Source: Ricordea florida (Eukaryota > Cnidaria > Anthozoa > Corallimorpharia > Ricordeidae). Taken from it: 64,000 nt of DNA. The stretch spans positions 17,380,449-17,444,448 of the forward strand of contig OX453276.1 of assembly GCA_949710005.1 (NCBI GenBank). Direction: 5' to 3'. The translations under genes were made by a program, and so were the position numbers. Shown piece by piece: positions 28,482-40,723 of this stretch. The notes under the pieces are model-generated. The model was not told where the DNA came from. It made no database searches and was given only the letters and a program-made list of their open reading frames with translations. Each line of letters starts with the position of its first letter. Within the stretch, counting starts at the first letter, position 1.

Positions 28482-31332
28482 GTGTCCGTTGTCGAAACCG
28501 ATCTCTCATCGGAAGAGGATATTTTATCTGTAGAGCTCTCCACCGAAGATGATAATGTGAGTACTTCTGAAGTTATCAATTCTGTGACTGTTTTTCCGAG
28601 CAAGATCTATGCTGTTATGGAGATACAAGGGAAACCCGTAAAAATGCAGATTGACTCTGGTGCATCGTGCAATGTCCTCCCAAAGAAATACCTTTCAAGA
28701 GTTGCAGAGATCCAGAAATCAAAGAAGCTACTGACAGCTTACAACAAGCAGCAAATCTCAGCACTTGGAATGGCAAGAGTGAGCATGCGTAATCCTAGGA
28801 CAAGAAAGAAGTATAACGCCGAGTTCGTTGTAATGGATGGTAACTACACACCGTTAATAGGAGCTCGTGCAGCACAACAAATGGATCTTCTCGTGGTCCA
28901 ACACCACAATATTCAGCTGGTGAACAACAATGAAGCTCTCCCCACCTCTCAGAGTAGCTCTCTCACTAAAGAGCAAGTGTTAACTGACTTTGAGGACATC
29001 TTCACAGGACTCGGAAGAATGGAGGGAAAGTTACACCTTGAAGTAGTTGACTCAGTTTGCCCAGTGGTCATGCCTCCCCGCAGAGTACCAGTAACTCTGA
29101 AAGGAAAGCTTAAAGAAGAAATTGACCATCTCATAGCTATTGGTGTTTTAACAAAAGTAGAGGAGCCGACTAAGTGGGTGTCCAGTGCAGTTATCACGGC
29201 AAAATCGAATGGGAAAGTCAGATTCTGCATCGACCCAAGACCCCTGAATAAGGCACTCCATCGAAGTCACTACTGTCTCCCTGTGCTTGATGACATTCTG
29301 CCAGAACTTGGGAAAGCACGAGTTTTCTCCAAAGCAGATTTGAAAGACGGCTTTCTCCAGATAGAGTTAGATGACGAGTCGAGCCATCTCACTACCTTTC
29401 AGACACCATGGGGCCGACATCGTTGGTTACAAATGCCTTATGGAATCAGCCCTGCGCCTGAATACTTCCAACAGAAGCTTGATCAAAACCTGCAAGGATT
29501 GCCTGGTATCTAAAGAATAGCAGATGATTTTCTGATTACTGGTCAGGATGATACTAAGGAAGATACAGATAAGGATCATGATGCAAACCTTGTACATTTA
29601 TTTAAAAGATGCAGAGAGAAGAGCATTAAATTAAACAAAGCAAAGTTCGACTTCAAATGCAAAGAAGTGACATTCATTGGGCATCTGTTAAGCAGTGGAG
29701 GAGTCAAACCTGATCCCAGGAAGATTGATGCCATAGTGAACATGGAAACTCCTGTTGATGTCCAGGGTGTGCAGCGGCTCATTGGTATGGTCAAGTATCT
29801 TTCGAAGTTCCTCAGTAACCTGTCTGAGTTGTGTCAGCCTCTCCGCAAGCTTACACACAAGGACGCTGAGTGGCAGTGGACCCAGGAACAGGAAGATGCC
29901 TTTAAGTCTCTTAAAGTAGCTGTTACACAAGCCCCAGTCCTCAAGTATTTCAGCCCACAAGCCCAAACTGAAGGACAAGGTGATGCATCGCAAAACGGCC
30001 TAGTGTTTGTTTTGATGCAAGAGGGCCAACCAGTTACATATGCAAGCCGTGCACTCACCCCAGCAGAACAGAGATATTCTCAGATTGAGAAGGAACTTCT
30101 AGCTCAGGTCTTTGGGCTAGAACAGAATCACCACTACACATTCGGGAGACGAGTAATTTTGTGGACTGACCACAAACCTCTGGTATCGATTTACAAGAAG
30201 CCTCTCACTTCAGCTCCAAAGCGTCTCCAGAGGCTTCTGTTACGACTCCAGCAGTACGATGTTGACCTAAGGTACAAGCCTGGCTCTGAAATGTACCTAG
30301 CTGACACTCTATCTAGAGCCTTCCTCAAGAACACCATCCAGTGCAAGGCTGAAGAGGAAGCTGAAACTATCCATGCAATTGATTTTCTCCCAATCTCAGA
30401 GCCCCAGCTAAGGGAAATTCAAGTAGAAACAGCTCAAGATGATACTCTTCAACAGCTGAAGGAAACCATCATCAGCGGATGGCCTGACACAAAGAAGGAA
30501 GTCCCCACATGTCTCCATCCGTATTTCCTGATTAGAGATGAGCTATCAGCACAGGATGGTCTAATCTTCAAAGGTCAGCGCTGTGTCATTCCCTTGAGTC
30601 TGCGCACAAAGATTAAACAGAAGTTACATGGAGCCCACACCGGAATTCAAAGTTGCCTCCGACGAGCAAGAGAAACCGTGTATTGGCCAGGAATGAATTC
30701 CGATTTAATTGACCACATTTCAAAGTGCGACATCTGTTCATCCGATCAGTCGAACCAACCAAGGAAGCCTCTCATCTCTCATGAGGTTGCTGATCGACTT
30801 TGGCAAAAGATTGGTGCAGATGTGTTCACGCTTGATGGTACAGACTACCTCTGTGTGGTCGACTACTACTCAAGCTACTTTGAAGTAGACCGTCTCAAAA
30901 CAAAGACCGCAAAGGGGATAGCTAAGATACTTCGCAAGCATTTTTCAGTCCATGGAATCCCAAATCAGCTTATCAGTGACAACATGCCGTTCAGTTCTCA
31001 GGAATTCAGAGAGTTTGCGGCTAAGTACGAGTTTGAAGTCATCACAAGTTCACCTGGCTATCCCCAGAGTAATGGCAAGGCTGAAAATGCCATCAAGACA
31101 GCAAAATCCATCATGAAGAAAGCTAAGCAAACAGGCACAGACCCCTACTTATCCCTACTTGACTGGAGAAACACTCCTTCTGAAGGAATGTCTAGCTCCC
31201 CCGCCCAAAGGATGTTTGGACGCAGAACAAGAACACTGCTTCCCACCACCAGTTACCTGTTAAAACCAAAGGTCCAAGAAGATGTGAAGGAGAAACTTCT
31301 CAAGCAGAAGTCCAAACAAGCCAAGTATTACA
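28482..31332 (+). pseudogene. pol of the gypsy element (protease, RT, RNase H, integrase)
   Basis: The first frame (28482-29513) has the aspartic protease DSGA motif and the RT fingers/palm (FCIDPRPLNKALHRSHYCLP, FSKADLKDGFLQIELD). A TAA at 29511-29513 stops it just before the catalytic block, which here reads ADDF. The frame then continues to ~31332 with RNase H (GDASQNGLVFVLM, LWTDHKPL) and integrase. The integrase has a His-Cys zinc region (HGAHTG to CDIC) and its DDE residues in GADVFTL, SDNMPF and GKAENAIK. SDNMPF replaces the more usual Gly-Pro form. The C-terminal chromodomain-like region is cut by a LINE at 31333 and resumes at ~32447. Confidence 0.8.
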
Positions 31333-32446
31333 ATAGTAGTAGTAGTAGTAGTAACTTTATTTATACACGGTAAATTCATCAGTTCAATCAATTATAAAAT
31401 ACTAATGATAATAAATACAATACTAAAAACTAAAACAATACTAATACTAATACAATACTAATGCCGTGTGCTATAAAAGATAAAAGGCTATTTTGTGACT
31501 AAGAAAAATGATGTCAGCAACCAATTCGAAAACCATTGAGAGTTTGTGCTTGCCGCAAATCAGGTGGTAAGCTGTTCCAAAGCACTGCACCTTGGTAACT
31601 AAAACTGTTTTTTAGATAGTTTGCGCGGGGCAAAGGAACAGCGAGTTTGCCCACGGTGTCTCTCAGTTCGTATTGAGTTATATTACTCCTATCAGTAAAG
31701 ATAGATTGCAAATAGGTAGGTACAAGACCGTTAAGAGATTTGTACACCATTATTGCTTCTTGTATTTGCCTTTGAGATTCCAATCCCTTCCACCCAAGCC
31801 GTTCAAAGAGAAGTCTGGCATTTGTGTCATAGCTGGAAAAGGTTAGAATACGTGCAGCGCGGTTTTGCAATTTTTGTAGTTTGTCAGAAAGGGTCTTATT
31901 ACAGTGTCCCCAAACAACACTACAATAATCAAAATGAGGCTGTATTAAGGCACTGAAAACAGAATGCAGCGTGCTTTGAGGAACAAAACGTCTACACCTC
32001 TTTAAAGCTCCCAGGCCAGATGCAATTTTCCTAGCAATGGACTCGATGTGCACATTCCAAGAGAGATTTTCGTCAATGTGCACACCAAGAGATTTAGTGC
32101 TAGAGACTTGCTTTATAGATTTATCATCAATTGAAAGGCTAGGAGATTTGTCAAAAGTACTTAACCTTTCTCTCGACCCGATTAACATAAATTCTGTCTT
32201 GCTTGCATTTAATGTTAATTTGTTCGCGACAAGCCATTCATTGACCTTAGCTAGGTCGCGATTCAAGACCTCATTAATCGTGTCGACACAGTTACTGGCA
32301 AAGGTCAAGTGAGTATCGTCAGCGTACATTCGAGGCTTAGAGATTGAGAGACAATTAGGGAGATCATTATTATAGATTAGAAAGAGTAGTGGCCCTAAAA
32401 TTGTTCCCTGTGGAATCCCACAAGTTAGTGATTGGCTGTTATTGTC
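31333..32446 (-). mobile_element. 5'-truncated CR1/L2-like LINE inside gypsy pol
   Basis: The minus frame 32452-31514 encodes the end of a non-LTR RT: LTCGIPQGTILGPLLFLIY, MYADDTHLTF, LTLNASKTEFMLIG, then the thumb and C-terminal region (HFDYCSVVWGHC, LQKLQNRAARILT). It begins inside the RT, so it is 5'-truncated, and it ends in a short (TAG)n tract at 31333-31351 on the plus strand. The pol frame resumes right after it (NTKELPPLQTGEVVRVAPK). The CR1/L2 assignment is by overall look and is moderate. Confidence 0.75.
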
Positions 32447-32876
32447 AATCAAAACACCAAGGAGCTCCCACCTTTACAGACAGGAGAAGTTGTCCGAGTA
32501 GCCCCTAAACCAGGTGACAGAGAACGGAAATGGTTCAAGGCAAGAGTGGAAGACCAGGTTGATATTCGTTCTTTCGAAGTCAGAACAGAAGATGGTAGAC
32601 TGCACAGAAGAAACCGTAGACACCTCTGCCAGTCTAGAGAACCATTTGTTCAGACTTCTGAAACCAGTTCAGTGCGACCACAACACAACACCAGTCGCAG
32701 CTGAACCAATAAGACCCCAGCTTACAGATCAACCAGTCCAAGACAACTCTGCTGGTCAATTCAAGCAAACAGAGCCTGTGAAAGTTCCCCCCACCCAGGA
32801 GCCACCATCAGACCCAGTTAAACCATCAGTTGTGACCAGGAGTGGACGAGTCTCTCGGGCCCCACAATACTTATAG
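32447..32876 (+). pseudogene. C-terminal end of gypsy pol after the LINE
   Basis: The pol frame continues at NTKELPPLQTGEVVRVAPK and KWFKARVEDQ, an SH3-like integrase tail. After a shift near 32690 it goes on with a Pro/Gln-rich end, RSGRVSRAPQYL, and a stop at 32876. The RSGR-x-x-x-PxxL ending is usual in this retrotransposon family. Confidence 0.65.
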
Positions 32877-33099
32877 GACTTTGTTACAGTTAAACAAGGA
32901 CTTCAGAAAATAACCGTTTACCCAAGTTGTTCCATTATTATCAGGCAAAGCTTAAGTCAAGTTAGCAGACAGACATTCCGTTTTAATAAGTTCTTTATTA
33001 GAAAGTTTAGAGACATTGACTCTACTTGTTCAGTTCATTAGCATTTGTATGTCATAACCTCGTTCGTTTCTAACTTTTGTCTTTTGAAAAAAGGAAAGG

Positions 33100-33251
33100 T
33101 GTGATGTCATGCCTAGTCACATGACCTTAAGAAGAACCATGTGCTTGCTGGATTAAAGATATGTCAGACGTGTCGTTACTCTTATAGAGAACTGTTGTGT
33201 TTTTGTTGTATTTATTTCCCTGGTTACGCTTCGTAATAGCGTAACATTACA
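33100..33251 (+). repeat. 3' LTR of the gypsy element
   Basis: It is the same length as the 5' LTR. The visible differences are CA/TG at positions 6-7 of the LTR and one G/A near TCGTT(G/A)CTC. Confidence 0.85.
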
Positions 33252-33360
33252 AAAGTGGATAGAAGACCAGCGACGAAGTGGTTACATGGTGACACGAAAT
33301 CTGATCAGGATAAAGGCTAAATTCGCTTTGTATATACTGTGTAACATAGCTTTAAGAACA
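33252..33360 (+). pseudogene. Continuation of the pogo transposase after the gypsy element
   Basis: The interrupted frame reads on as WIEDQRRSGYMVTRNLIRIK, the usual text after the DNA-binding domain in pogo/Tigger proteins. It is cut off at the TTAA at 33361, where the next transposon begins. Confidence 0.65.
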
Positions 33361-33399
33361 TTAAGTAACGCTCCGCGTAAGAAGTAGGCAATTACCAGC

Positions 33400-34081
33400 G
33401 GGGGTAAAGCACAAACTACCGTTAAACTTTTATCACGTAATTACTTAATTGAATCAAAATTCCCCCAGCTTATTGGCTGGCTCACCTAAAAGCGCGAAAT
33501 TTGAATTTTTATTCGTAATTGCACGCAGAACTTGCAGTTTTTTCTCAGATTTGCCGATATACACTTTATCGTTATGCTCATAACTACATCGTGTGCGTAA
33601 TTTAAAAAGGAAATGAAATGGGGAAGTATTATTTCTGACAAACATTTCGGACCACTAGCGCAATTTGAATAATAGGACACTACTGACTTTGAGATTTTCA
33701 TTGTTCTTGTTTACGTTTCAGGTTTCATGTTGACATCCGATGGCGTGTCGATTCAAACAAAAACGTATGCAATTTCATACCAACGTAACGTGTGCAATTT
33801 CGTAACTTCTTATGTAAAAAAATTCATTATACAGTGAAAGAAACGTTATAAAAATTATTCCGCGATGTCTCGTCAAACAGTTCACTTTTGTAACCATCTT
33901 CGTTTTCCATTTCCAATTCCTGCTTGATATCGGTTCAATGTACCTTCAGTTTGCGATGGAAATCGGTGCTTCTCTGACAGCCGATTCAAACAGAACAGTA
34001 CACAGATTCGTAACGTATCGCGCTACACAACTGAAAACATTGGATTACAAAGTAAAAATAAGGCTATTGCTGATTTCAGTC
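33400..34081. other. Subterminal region with a decayed partial copy of the F-box gene end
   Basis: Positions about 33870-33945 resemble 34105-34200 (GTCAAACAGTTCA, TTCCAGTTCCAAACTCC-like, CTTGATA). The 3' end of the F-box/LRR frame is thus present a second time in degenerate form. Nothing else is seen. Confidence 0.4.
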
Positions 34082-34690
34082 TTAGAAAAGTTCTTCGAGT
34101 TTGTCAAACAGTTCATCCTCAAACGCGTTCATCAAAGGCACAGGATTGTATCCATCGTCCGTTTCCAGTTCCAAACTCCCGCTTGATACAGATTCAAATG
34201 TTTTTGTGAGAAAAAGCAATTCTTCGGCGGTAAAATTGTACCCATGGGCTACAAGCATATGTATATTTTCGCACGAGCATAGACTTGCTACAGCTAGAAT
34301 CGTAAAATTCCGGTTTCCGGAGATGTTCACGTGTTCCAGGTAGGGTAAGGTGCTTTTGAAGTGGAAAATGGAGTTCTGTTCCAAATTTTGGCAATTAGAA
34401 ATATCCAGAAACTCCAAATTTGGTGCACCACCTATGATTTGTTGGAAATGGCGATTTGAAATGTTCGTCGATGCCATATTTAAACGCGTCAATTCTCTGA
34501 ACCTCCTGAGTGGAATAAAACGATAAAGGCTTTCAGTCCCCGAAAGATCCAAATCATCCCTCTCCGGTTCTTTCAGGTACGGTCCTCTCATTATCATTGT
34601 CCACCACTCAAAACACACTCCTGCCGTTCGTGTTAAGTCTTCTTTGTCCAGAAAACGAAATATTTCGAACCAAGCACCGAGGATACATTC
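34082..34690 (-). pseudogene. F-box and leucine-rich-repeat protein, fragment
   Basis: The minus frame includes an F-box-like start (LGAWFEIFRFLDKEDLTRTA then VCFEWW). It continues into LRR units (LTRLNMASTNISNRHFQQII, LEFLDISNCQNLEQNSI, LEHVNISGNRNF) and an acidic end. Such proteins recruit substrates to SCF ubiquitin ligases. No ATG exists in frame before the F-box, and a TGA lies just upstream. Either a 5' exon is missing, a base was lost near 34695, or it is a fragment. It sits between the left terminal repeat and the HTH gene of the TTAA element, so it may be captured host sequence. Confidence 0.5.
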
Positions 34691-35142
34691 ATTTCAGGAT
34701 GAAGTCGTTTTGCCACAGAGCATGAGACTTGAAACCTTCTCCCACTCACTTTTTCACACTCTGTGTTTTCACACCTACTGAATCGCATTATTATTTGTGC
34801 GGTGGTCTAAATTTCCTGTCCCCTGTGGGATTTTTTTTTACCGGCATTTGAAGATTTCATGAAGTAAAATGCATTTCTGGGAATAGTTGATACCATCTAC
34901 CTATATATATATTTATATATATCGATCCGTTTTGTGAAATTTGCTGTTTTCTTTCCTTTAGAAATGAGATAAGCCTTGGGCCAAATTTTTTCAATTTACT
35001 TTTTCACGCGCTTATCAAGGTTATATAACGAGGTGGCAAAAAATATTTTGCAAATCAGGCCGTTTGCTTGTCTGCGCGCGTGCTGAAAGTTGAATTGTTT
35101 ATTGCAAATATCACGATCAGTTGTCGAGCTTCTCTACCTGCA

Positions 35143-35925
35143 ATGGACAGAAAGTAAGTATAATTGATGCTGTTTCAGTTACTGACGCTATTTATGTATT
35201 CTCGCATGCAGTAAATTGATTCTTGTTCCTGATTCTTCGATCTAGTGGTATCAAGAGAATTGCCGGAGAGTCCAGCCATGATCAGGAGCGCTCAAACGTC
35301 AGGAAGGCAACTTCTGTGGGTACTACCTTCTATTGCTGGGTGACTTTTTTGTCATTGGGTTCTTTTGAAATCATATAAAGACACCTCTTATCGATTATCA
35401 ACGAGAATGTAATATACCATTCGTCCACATGGAATGTTAGTGTGCTACGTCACACATCGCACTCGGAAATATTTGGAACTCACATATAGTCTTGCTTATT
35501 TTCTGGCAACTCCTAGTGCTGGTCAGGAAAACGAATTAGTAACACCGATTATTTTCTATCTAACCCAGGTATCTGCCCTCAGGAGAGTGTATGGGAAAAT
35601 CTCGAACTTTCCAAAGAAGCACACTGCCTTTCACCAATGGCAAAATGGCGATTCTTTCAACCAAATTGCTAAGAAGCTTGGAGTGGCAGAAGCCACTGCG
35701 GAAATTTATGTCATTGATTTGATTGCTAGCGGACTTGGTGGCAAAGAAGAGCACTCGAGGCTGCTCACCGAGCTGGAAATACCAGATGCAGCATTTGAAG
35801 AAGTCGAGGAGAAACTAACCCAGAGTAGAACAACACTGCGGCAAATTTTTGAGGAAACAAGCCTTGGCCGATACAACGAAATTCGTGCAATCATTGCAGT
35901 AATGATCGGTGGCTTCGAACTATAA
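35143..35925 (+). CDS. Small HTH_40 (RecQ C-terminal-like) protein in the TTAA element
   Basis: The exons are 35143-35153, 35246-35315 and 35569-35925, with GT-AG borders in phase and no stops, giving 145 residues. The core, FHQWQNGDSFNQIAKKLGVA with AEIYVIDLIASGLG, matches the helix-turn-helix that ends many RecQ helicases. The rest is Glu/Thr-rich with a helix near IRAIIAVMIGG. The gene converges on the large minus-strand gene of the same element, recalling the two-gene layout of other DNA transposons. A role as DNA-binding accessory protein is inference. Confidence 0.6.
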
Positions 35926-37169
35926 ATCTTGCATTGAGATACTTCTGTCAAATTTATACTTCACCTAACGTTGCTGTTGCTATTTTTATGTTTTTTATAA
36001 ATAAGTATTCCAATTGATTTGCAGTAGTAAAAATAAGTAGTACCACGGAGCACCTGAATCTTATCGCACATCTTGAGCTACGTTTTTAACTTTCATTTAA
36101 GAAGGTACGAAAATAAATGTAACTGAATACAACATTTATATTGCCTTCTTCATTTCTTTCGCTTCCCTTCCTGATTTTCCAAAAAAAGGTTTCTATGGAA
36201 TTGCATTACTGTGCTCATTGGGAGGTATAAATTTTCAAAAAGAGTCAGGCTTGGTTGCTTCATTCGGTTTACCTTGTAAAGACCCACCTACACTAAACAC
36301 CTTTTATTAAAAGGGAAATAATTGTGCCGGGTTGGGAAACACTATTCCATGAGAAAATACATTGTGAGGTCTTTGTGCCCCACCCCCCTCACCCATTTTC
36401 ATCAGACATCTGAAATACACATTACCAGTTGCTAATAATAATGCAAAATTAAAATGCACCTATAGCAGCGAACCAAGGTGCTACAAATAGCGACACGCAA
36501 CAATTGACCTCATTGCCTGATGAAGACTAGCAGTATAGCAGTCGAAACGTGGCGGTCTACATCTTAAGTGACTCCATCGTGAGACAAACGAGTAAAAATT
36601 CATCTATCCTATCTTACACCACGATGAATAATAGACACATCTTTACTTAATGACAAAGTTTTCAATGTTATCATTTTATTCGGATCCCAGCACAACTTTT
36701 GAATTAATTTTCGGTTCTGGAGACGTTTCCTTATGCTGTAAGCCACTCAATATTACTAGTAAGAAAAACCAATAGCACAATATATCAACAACAAATATGA
36801 AATGAGTGCCTCAAATTGTCTCAGTACAAAGACAATAAAGACAATAACTAGATCAGTTTCAAATGATTATCAATAATGCATAAAATACTTCTTTAATTGA
36901 CATGATAATTATGCACCCATCATACTTATTTGCCTCTTTTTTCTGAACTTCTGAACCATTACTCACAGACTGAGAGGTCGGAAATGGCTCCTTTTTGTGA
37001 ATGATTTATTTCCTACATGTAAACAAATACTTTAGTGTATGAAAACCCATGTACATGTAGAATGCATTTTATACTAAACGACAGCTCTTTCGAACTTCAA
37101 AGATGACCAGAACCTGTAACTGTTATGTAGTCAAATGAAGCTCCGTGAAAAGACTGACTTTTAATTTGT
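35926..37169. other. Non-coding stretch between the convergent genes
   Basis: It is AT-rich. Apart from a hammerhead-like motif at 36512-36556 I see no gene. Confidence 0.5.
36512..36556 (+). ncRNA. Degenerate hammerhead-ribozyme-like motif
   Basis: CTGATGA (36517-36523) is followed by stem II, GACT/AGTC, and GAAACGT (36544-36550). The preceding ATTGC can pair with the later GCGGT (with two G-T wobbles) as stem I. The base at the cleavage position would be G (GTG), which hammerheads do not tolerate, so it is likely an inactive relic of a ribozyme-bearing retroelement. Confidence 0.35.
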
Positions 37170-39715
37170 TCAGAAAAAAATTTCGGTTAGTGCTGCAATA
37201 GTGAGTGAACACTGCCAGTTTGCTTTCATCATAGCATCCAGCCAAAAAGGAAGGGAAATAATATTTCCTTTTTGACTGTATGCTATAATGCCCCCCCTGC
37301 TTCCATGACTATGTGAGTCAATAAGCATTGCAGACTGGTCAGGGCTCACTACAACAAGAAAAGCACGGTCATGTGACACAACAACACTAAATGATTGGCA
37401 TGACAAATTCTGCGCCTCTTGTACCAGCACATTGGCCAACTGATTGACTGGATTCGTGCCAAAAATATCAATCTGTTGTCCCAGGCTTTCAACCCCACAT
37501 TCTTCTCCTGCCATGGAAACAGCATCCTCAACAGTGACATTTGTGGGATCATGATCAAACAGATCATCGTGGATTTTGTTTCCTTTGATCACTGCTTCCC
37601 TGAAAGATGTTTGCCAAGAATCAGGTAGAGAGTCACCAGCAGGCCAGGGCAAATTTCGTTGAGAGCATAGTTTCCCCATGTAGAGGGCAATAAAGACACA
37701 GGCATTACTGCCAGTCCTACCCTGAATGTCTGATTGTGATTCAGAGAAAGTCCACTCCGTAATTCCAGACAAATAAGAGGAGTTGTGGCCTGTTATCCCT
37801 GTTTGTGATGGCAGTCCAACGGGAAACCCAGTTGATGAATGTTGGCTAGCATTGTTCAACAAAGGCAAAGTTGGTGCATCAGCAGTAGGGCTTGTCCTTG
37901 TTTGTGTGGGAAGGACTCTTCCATCCTCAAGTGTGGTGGTCTCCTGGTTTGATTCAAGGCAGATTTCAAGGAGTGGTTGGGCCAAGTTGTCAGTATCTTC
38001 AAATGTGACAGTTCCTTAAAACAAATAGAGGAAAATTACAATCCCTTCTGACAAAGGGATCTGACGACTTGAAACCAAAAAAAAAAATACTATTCATTTT
38101 TCCATTTCTTGGGGGAAAAGTATTTGAATAGAGTCCTTAAGGGCTACGTATATATTTACACCATACATTGTATATTATATAAATTATTTAAGAAATAGAA
38201 AACATGTACTGTGTTACTATCTTGTTACAGAAATACGAGTGAATGTTTGAGAGAACAAGAAATGCTGTGCGAAGACGGCGAGTGTTTCCACAGCTTTTTT
38301 CAAGTTCTCCCAAACTTTCACAAGTTTTTCTATAACTTGTTACAAACACAGAGAATATGTTTTCAATTTCGTTTACAAAATACCGTGACAACAAAAAAAA
38401 ACAAAAGAAACCTGTTTACTTTGATCATCAAAATGTACATTCCCCTTGCCTGTGCCATCATTATGTCAACAGCTCGTGTTAGTTCTGTGTTTCTATCAAG
38501 TTATAGAAACACAATTTTAAACCAATCAGCGCACATAATTTCTTTGGGCGATTTTCTAACTAGGTATACAATATTATATAGTACCTGGTTGTTGCAACAT
38601 TAGGTGACATGCCTCCTCAATCATGTCTTCTGCCAGTTGTTTCTGCTTACGGTGGTATGTACTCCACCAACTTTTGATCTGTGACTCTTTCAGTTCTGGA
38701 ACCCCAGCAGCCTTCATTGCTTCTATCACATCACTTGGATTAGCTCTAATCTGAGAAGACTTTTGACGATCATAGAATGCTATCATAATATCTTTCTGGG
38801 CTTTTGTGAAAGTGGTCTTCTTAGCCCCACCTTTCTTGAGAGCAAAACCAGGAGATGGCCTCAGGTCACTGGGGGGGTCATTGTCACTACAAGGTCTGAG
38901 GGCTGCATCTTCATGGGTATCTGAACATAGCTGAATATACTTTATAGAGTATGAATCTGTTTCCACTGCACAATGTCCTTCTATTGTTTCATCTGAAGGT
39001 TGCCACATTTCCTCTGTTACTGTAGCACCCTTGGCTCCAGCAATTGGGACATTTCTGGAAGAAAGTGCCTGGACCTGAGATTTTGTCTTGCTGATGCATT
39101 TTCCATGGCCAGCAAGTGATTGTGCTGTTATACCACCTTCATATGACCCATTGGATGGAAATTTGAAATTGCCAAAGAGTGATATGTCCTTAAATGTACC
39201 CATTTTCGATGGTGCCTTTGACCGGTCAATTATAAGTTTCTTGCATCGCACATTCTTCATTGTCTGCAAATCATAAGTAAACATAGACATTACCTTCTGA
39301 CACAGAAAAAATAATCAGAGCAACTGATTTGTACTATTTCTTATTTAATCTCCATCCAGAATTTTAAAATAATCAGCACACAGAGGTTTTCTTTTATTTA
39401 CTTCAAACCACTATTTTTTAAAAATATTAGCTCATTGGTCCCTTAACACAATGCATGGCAACCCCTCAGACAAAAGTTGAAATTTGGCTATTTCTGACAC
39501 AATTTGATGCATACATGTTGTGTTCACATGTTGTAACTCAAATTTTTCCTTGATTTTAAAATTTTTTAACCAGTTTGATTTTGATTTTCCTTTGACTTCT
39601 CTTCATTATCATAATCTGAAAAATGGAAATAAAAATTAACTGGTTTTAAAAATTTCAAACCAACCACAACATATATATTCATGATGTACTTAGCCATGGC
39701 CGAGGTAAATGAAAA

Positions 39716-39751
39716 TAATAATAATAATAATAATATCAATAATAATAATAA
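39716..39751 (+). repeat. AAT microsatellite
   Basis: A run of (AAT)n with one TC interruption lies in an intron next to an exon end. Confidence 0.8.
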
Positions 39752-40549
39752 GGATTTCTTAAAAAAATACCTCCAATAGATTTGCTAGCTGCTCTCCAGA
39801 CTCCAGATCATTCCCAATACGAACCCAACGCACTATCTTGTGAGAAACATGTGCAAAGTGTGTGTCCAGGACAGTCTTGCCTTCCCCAGCTTCAAAATTG
39901 TTGTATTCCACCAAAGTTACTCCAAATGATGCATTCACCTCAGCCAGGTACATCAAAACAGCAGTGTTATGATAATGTGGCCCATTATCTGTAAATGGTC
40001 ACAAAGACAAATTTGCATACACAATTGCTGCATCTTGTAATGTAATGATTACATACATAAATGATGTAAAGCCACCCTATGTACATATTCAATTGTAGTA
40101 GCTCTAAGATCAATAGACATTTCCTTAATGTTCAGGGTCCGTATATAAGGCACTCCACGTGTATCCAATGAGTATCATAGTGTTAAATGTCTAACTATGT
40201 TACATGTAGATCACAATATTACAAGCACCCACTTCAGGCAAGAAAAGAAAAAATGGAAAAAAAAACCCATATAGGCTATTTTGAGAGGGTGAAAAGAAAA
40301 CCACACAACCAACCGACCAACTGAGGCGTGCTTGCAGCATTTGACAAACAAGGAGTTTCAGACCTTTCATGGAAAATTCTAAAAACACATACAAATGTTT
40401 ACGAAACTATCACAACCAATCGATCAACTTTGATTTATAACTTGGTTTTGTACCTTAACACAAAGGGCAACCTCAGAGCAAAGTGAAAATTTTGATTTGT
40501 CACAATCAGCTAAATGTTCAAGCAAAGAATGATACAGTGCGTTTGTTTG

Positions 40550-40723
40550 ATAGACCATATTTGTATTCTCAGTTTTGGACTGGAACTAGCTTGCAATGAA
40601 GGCTCATGTGGGGAAATATCATTATAAAGAGATCAAAGTCATTCACATTTGAAAAGACTCCCAGCATTAGCCTCCACTGCAAGCTAGTTCCAGTCCAATG
40701 CCGGGAATATGAATATGGTCTAT
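40550..40723. mobile_element. 174-bp MITE with ISL2EU-like ends
   Basis: Long inverted repeats of about 55 bp start ATAGACCATATTTGTATTCT and end GAATATGAATATGGTCTAT. Taking AT as the target duplication leaves ends that begin AGACC, like the large ISL2EU element at 1125. It lies in an intron of the TTAA-element gene. Confidence 0.65.

Larger units (their letters stand above)
27360..33251 (+). mobile_element. Ty3/gypsy LTR retrotransposon (Mag-like)
   Basis: Two 152-bp LTRs enclose gag and pol. The 5' LTR is followed by TGGAGTCAGGAGCGG as primer binding site, and the 3' LTR is preceded by a purine tract (GAAAAAAGGAAAGG). It landed in the pogo transposase exon with a 4-5 bp duplication (GAAGT before, AAAGT after). 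Gene order is gag, protease, RT, RNase H, integrase, and no env is seen. Several shifts and stops plus a LINE insertion make it inactive. Confidence 0.85.

Noticed and set aside
29834-30058. Small minus frame in gypsy pol
   Set aside because: It is antisense shadow of the RNase H region, with no own signals.
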